A stretch of DNA of 64,000 nt. Source: Rhyacichthys aspro (lineage: Eukaryota; Chordata; Actinopteri; Gobiiformes; Rhyacichthyidae). Of this stretch, positions 60,060 through 64,000 are shown piece after piece; within the stretch, counting starts at the first letter, position 1, and every line of letters begins with the position of its first letter. The stretch lies in contig CM072161.1 of NCBI GenBank assembly GCA_036850595.1, positions 5,415,905 through 5,479,904 of the forward strand, given 5' to 3'. A program made the translations under genes and the position numbers. The notes beneath the pieces are model-generated. The model searched no databases and had not been told where the DNA came from. It saw nothing but the letters and a program-made list of their open reading frames with translations.

Positions 60060-60450
60060 CTTGTGCCTGGTCATTAAGTGCTGAGAATAACCCTCTTTAG
60101 CCGTTGCGAGGCCATATCTCTCCGACTATTAAGCCTGTCTGACACCGTTTGTGTTGTAATTGAGGTGTGGTGCGGGGCAGAACAGGCAGTGTGCAGAGGA
60201 GGGGGCACGTTCAGCCTCCCCCCAGACACACTCCATACCTTTAATTAGCATCTCTCTGCTTATAATGACACATGATGTTAATACAGCTCAGCCAGGGTGC
60301 CGCTCGCTTTCCTCGGGGAAATCATCAGCTACTAATTAACTTAATGCCCCAAATACACTTATATTTCTCATCATCAGCATATTAGGTGTGGGTACACCCT
60401 GGGACGGGAGACTTCTAATCACTTTTACACAGGTGAAGGAGGGAAGGCGG
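60060..60450. promoter_or_regulatory. Candidate conserved regulatory element
   Basis: TTTAATTAGCATC (60240-60252), GCTACTAATTAACTTAATGC (about 60329-60348) and ATCATCAGCATATTAGG in balanced, CpG-containing sequence. This is among the strongest enhancer-like blocks by motif density. Confidence 0.4.
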
Positions 60451-62040
60451 TGGCCCTGGGAAGAGAAAAAGTAGAGACGAGAGCTGCACTCTTTTGAGTT
60501 AGCAGGTCTTTCCGAGGATGACGACTCTTAAAAACAAACTAAACAACTCTAAAAGGAACAAGATATAGATAAAAAAGAACAAAGTGAGTGGAAAACTGCT
60601 CAATTATGGCTGCTCAGCACTCACCTCAAACCCCAGAGAGGAGAGAGCATGGAGAAGCTTCATCATAAGCTTGGAAGAAACGTGGAGTTTTTGGGCCAAG
60701 AGGCAAATTGGGAAACGGGGAGTGGGGACAGATTAAATGCCAGTGTCTCTCAGGGTGGCCATTTGTGAGTGAGGGAGCGCGGCACATGCTCTTCGCTGGA
60801 TGACGGATCAGCTGCACAGGAAATGTGTAAAGCATCCTGTGCTAATAAGGATTTAGTCCACAATAGTCCCGTTTTTAGGTCATAACAGGCGAGCCATGTT
60901 GCTATAACAGCTATGACTGTGGCTTTTGGAGAGTCATGGTCCTCTTCGCAGCCACTAGATGCCCATTGGATTTTATTATGCTCAAAATGAATGCGGGAGA
61001 ATATGGGCAGCCAGACATAGCAATCCTATTTCCTGCCATATGGAACATCTTTTTGGTTTAACAGTGCATACATGGAGAGTATTAGATATGAAAATGATTG
61101 TGGAGCATTCCCGTGGCTTATGGAGTGAGACGGACAAACAAGAAAAAGACTATCAACATCATTTTGCTTTTGAAGAATAACACAGCACAGCATTTTGCAA
61201 CAAAGGAGCTCGTTGAAACAGCTACGGTACAGCATAAAAGAGGATATGGTACGGCGAAGTTTAATGGTGTTCTGTGTGGCTCAATAGAGAGGATAAGTAC
61301 ATTTACAGCCATTCTTATCCATTTCAGGCGAGGATGAAAAAATAGAGCACATTCTCTAAAAGCATAAAAGTTAAAGGCGAGAGAGTGCTGTTGCTTGTCA
61401 AAATGTAAAAGTTATGGAAGCTTGGCCCTGGTCCCATTGAGGAGGCGGGCTTTACAACCTCAGATATAGAGAACTTTGAAATTAACAGCAGAACAAAGCA
61501 GAAATACATCAAGTCCTAATTCAGAGAACAGCTCAGAAGGCAACAATCAATATTCAAAACATCCAAAAGTATATTTTAAAAAGTGTGCTTAAAGAAGTGC
61601 AATAATAGAAGAGGTTAAAATGCAAAGACATGGAAAATGTGCTTAAGAAGCTACACACTGGTTAAACCTAAGAAGAAGGGCATCTAATTATTTTGTAAGA
61701 TGCTTTGGATCACTTTTAGTTGGTCTAATGCCCTGTCCACACAATGATAAGTGTATCTAAAACGTTGCTTTTGTGCGTTTATGTGTGTCTCAAACTTTTC
61801 ACACCAAGAACCACACGAAAATATTTGACATTATGAATACTTTATGGCAGTAAAATGTAGCTATAATAAAAATAAAAATAAAAGGGAGTCACATTTGTAA
61901 ATTTTATATTATATTATTTGTTTCCTTCATTGACCACACCAACATTTTTTGTTAAATAGGGGTCCAAACAAATGGGCTAGTATAATAGACATAATAGGCC
62001 AACATTTAAACACACTATACATTTTATTCTTCTCGTCTGG
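60451..62040. other. Non-coding stretch, no gene recognised
   Basis: About 60600-61100 is balanced and possibly regulatory. Frames 60626-60835, 60959-61180 and 61026-61337 overlap on both strands with no domain. Confidence 0.4.
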
Positions 62041-62084
62041 AAAATGGTTTAAACCCCAAATAGAAAAAAACAGGCTTTTTTTGC

Positions 62085-62470
62085 CATCTATTTGGCCAAT
62101 CACATGCTCACAAAGTCGCATCCTCGAAAAAGGACATATGAAGTTCCAGGAAGTTTAAAAGCTGCCGATGGTGTATTTTCAGCACTGAATTTGTCTTTTA
62201 ACACAGTGAAACAGCTCAAAAAAGCATTGACAGAGAAAAGGGAGGCAATGAATACTGTTAATTCGATCACATAATGTTAATCAAGGCAGAAATAATTGCC
62301 AAACTGCCACCGAAGTCACAGCTAAGCTAAACTCTAAACTTCAGTTTAATGAAATGTGTTAGTATTTTGTGGAGAAAAAAAAATGGATTGTTTTTGTTTT
62401 TTAATAAAAGAGAAGCAGGAGAGGAGTCTGAGACAGGGACGGCAAAAAGAAAATCAGGTAGAGAAGCTTC
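62085..62470 (+). repeat. Interspersed repeat, window family A, copy 4
   Basis: Boxes in order: GGCCAATCACATGCTC (about 62093), TTTTCAGCACTGAATTTGTC (about 62176), AACAGCTCAAAAAAGC (about 62211), TTAATAAAAGAGA (62401) and GTCTGAGACAGGGACGG (about 62426). Closest to the 8.5-kb copy. Confidence 0.6.
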
Positions 62471-63080
62471 AAAGATAGCCAGTGGACAGCCAATGGTGCC
62501 CATACCATAGTGGTCATAGTGCTTTTGAAATTTCCCACCAAGTTGAAGACTTTCAGTTGCTTGCATGTAGACAGGAAAAATAGACCTTGTTCTAACTGTA
62601 GTAACGTCTCAGCACAATTTGTACATATGTTTGCGCATATATTTATAGTAATGGCATAAACAATAATGACAGCTACAGTACTGGGTTTTAAAGCAAATTG
62701 CAGGTTTACTTATAGCCTACAGTTTATTACTGTGTGTTTTACGGCATTGCCAAAAATAATTAAACAACCTCCTTGTCTATTTATATCTAATTAAACAGCT
62801 ATATTTTATATATTATAAATAACCATTGATTTTTAAGACCCAACCATTGGAGAGACTGTCTCTGAGATTTGGTATCAAAAAGATTTGGTGTTTTTTAACT
62901 AAAAATATATGTGATTTAAAGTTACATTCACCTAGCTTATGTTAGCGTATGAATTTTTAAAGCTATTCATTTGTTTTATTTATAAATAAATAACCAAATA
63001 AATAAAATACACCTATTATGTCCAGTGTCCAGCGTTGTGCTACCTTTGTGACGAGTTATCTCTGGCATGTTGTTGTGGAT
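62471..63080. other. Non-coding stretch, nothing recognised
   Basis: AT-rich with no open frame of note. Confidence 0.45.
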
Positions 63081-63084
63081 AATT

Positions 63085-63420
63085 TGTGCCAGTAGGAAGC
63101 AGGCCTGAGGGCAAGTGTTTGGGCAGTGCAGCCTTGTACGTCTGCCTTCGCTCTTCATCTCCTACCCTGTGTTTTTTTTTTTTTTCCCCTGCTTTGTACC
63201 TTCTACACACACCTCCCCTTCACCCTCCCTGTCTCCCCGTGGGCCGCTCCTCCACCCCGGGTAGACGAGGCTTGTCAGAAGAGATCAGAATGACTCACCT
63301 CAGGAGGACGGACGCTCACATGATCGACCCGGACGCGGCGAGGGATTCTGGGTGTCCGTCAGCGCTGGGGCCTGCACACAGAGACAGACACACAGACTGA
63401 CTCTTATAAATATGTATTGG
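63085..63420. other. GC-richer block with a 104-codon open frame, unrecognised
   Basis: The plus frame 63086-63400 runs through a T tract (63173-63185) and a Pro-rich segment, with no domain. The block is CpG-bearing (about 63230-63360). It may be a regulatory or conserved block rather than coding. Confidence 0.2.
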
Positions 63421-63424
63421 CCTT

Positions 63425-63900
63425 GTGTTGCTGTTTACTTCTCGCAGCCCTCCCGGTGCCCCGCACACAGCACAGCAGCTATCTAAATGATGATTTAATA
63501 TAATTAGTTATTACCAATGATACTGGCTAATCTCCTGATTCATTAATGTCTCCAGAGACAGAGGCTAATTTGGAGCTGGTTGGAGGTTGGTGACGCTGGG
63601 AAATATGAAGGCGGGGATCTTGGCTCAGCTGTGATTATGCCGTCGTGGATGGCTGCAGATTAAAAGGGCATCTGCATTATGGATCGTTAAAGTGTCTGTA
63701 GCCGCCTAATCAAACAGTACATATGGCCCACTGTAAATAGAACCACTTAGAACATAGTCAGCCTCAGGACTTTGTGTTTGGATTGGTTATCTGCACACGG
63801 AGACTCCACTGGTATGTTTGGATTAATTTGAGCTTTTGATTAATTATTGTTGTGTATTGAATTGATGCTCATTAATTAAAGCTGGGATATTTTACTAATA
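63425..63900. promoter_or_regulatory. Candidate conserved regulatory element at the window edge
   Basis: Dense homeodomain-type cores between about 63490 and 63550 (TATAATTAGTTATTACC, GGCTAATCTCC, TTCATTAATG), then GAGGCTAATTTGGAGC near 63561 and GCCGCCTAATCAAAC near 63701. Balanced composition and no homopolymers. Continues toward the right edge with TTGATTAATTATTG near 63836. Confidence 0.4.
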
Positions 63901-64000
63901 ATGAGGTATGTCTCTGTGATTTTAAATTAATTTAGACACTATTTCCAACAATTGATAGTTAATTAGGCTAAAAAGGGCTCTTTTCATTTCAATTCCTTAA

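Overview
The window reads as nuclear DNA of a ray-finned fish, most likely a percomorph teleost. It is AT-rich, has no bacterial-style gene packing, carries long CA microsatellites, and contains relics of transposon families I recognise from fish genomes: a tRNA-derived SINE with an (ATGA)n tail, Tc1-like and hAT transposase remains, hAT-type MITEs, and RTE-like and CR1/L2-like LINE fragments. I had no alignment or database, so family names rest on motifs read by eye.

Only one multi-exon gene model can be supported. It lies on the minus strand between about 34.2 and 28.9 kb: a GC-box-containing, probably non-coding first exon, a start-codon exon (MSDKEQDRE), an 81-nt exon, three tandem copies of a 72-nt exon, a possible 42-nt exon, and a last exon encoding the Trp-containing motif KRRKWSPEELQAVEK followed directly by TGA. 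All clear internal exons are phase 0 with AG/GT borders. One or more linking exons between 31.3 and 29.5 kb were not found. The introns hold a hAT-like element, the 3' end of an RTE-type LINE and a short foldback insertion with a 14-bp target duplication. A second, isolated candidate exon (minus, 16243-16344) has good splice borders but no recognised product.

Layout: 0-29 kb is non-coding, with degenerate repeats, two unusual local 'copied insertions' (6.5 kb and 14.4 kb), a Tc1 relic (17.7 kb), a hAT transposase relic (20.6-21.8 kb) and several blocks that look like conserved regulatory sequence. 29-34 kb is the gene. 34.7-38.3 kb is repeat-rich (92-bp minisatellite, LINE remnant). 39-46 kb has a (CA)n tract, a MITE with perfect 8-bp target duplication and a LINE with another repeat nested in it. 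46-64 kb is again gene-free, alternating old repeats with blocks rich in homeodomain-type TAATTA cores and fewer long homopolymers.

The overall pattern, long gene-free stretches with many TAATTA-containing, balanced-composition blocks, fits a regulatory desert beside a developmental gene outside the window. That is inference: the blocks were chosen by composition and motif density, not by cross-species alignment.
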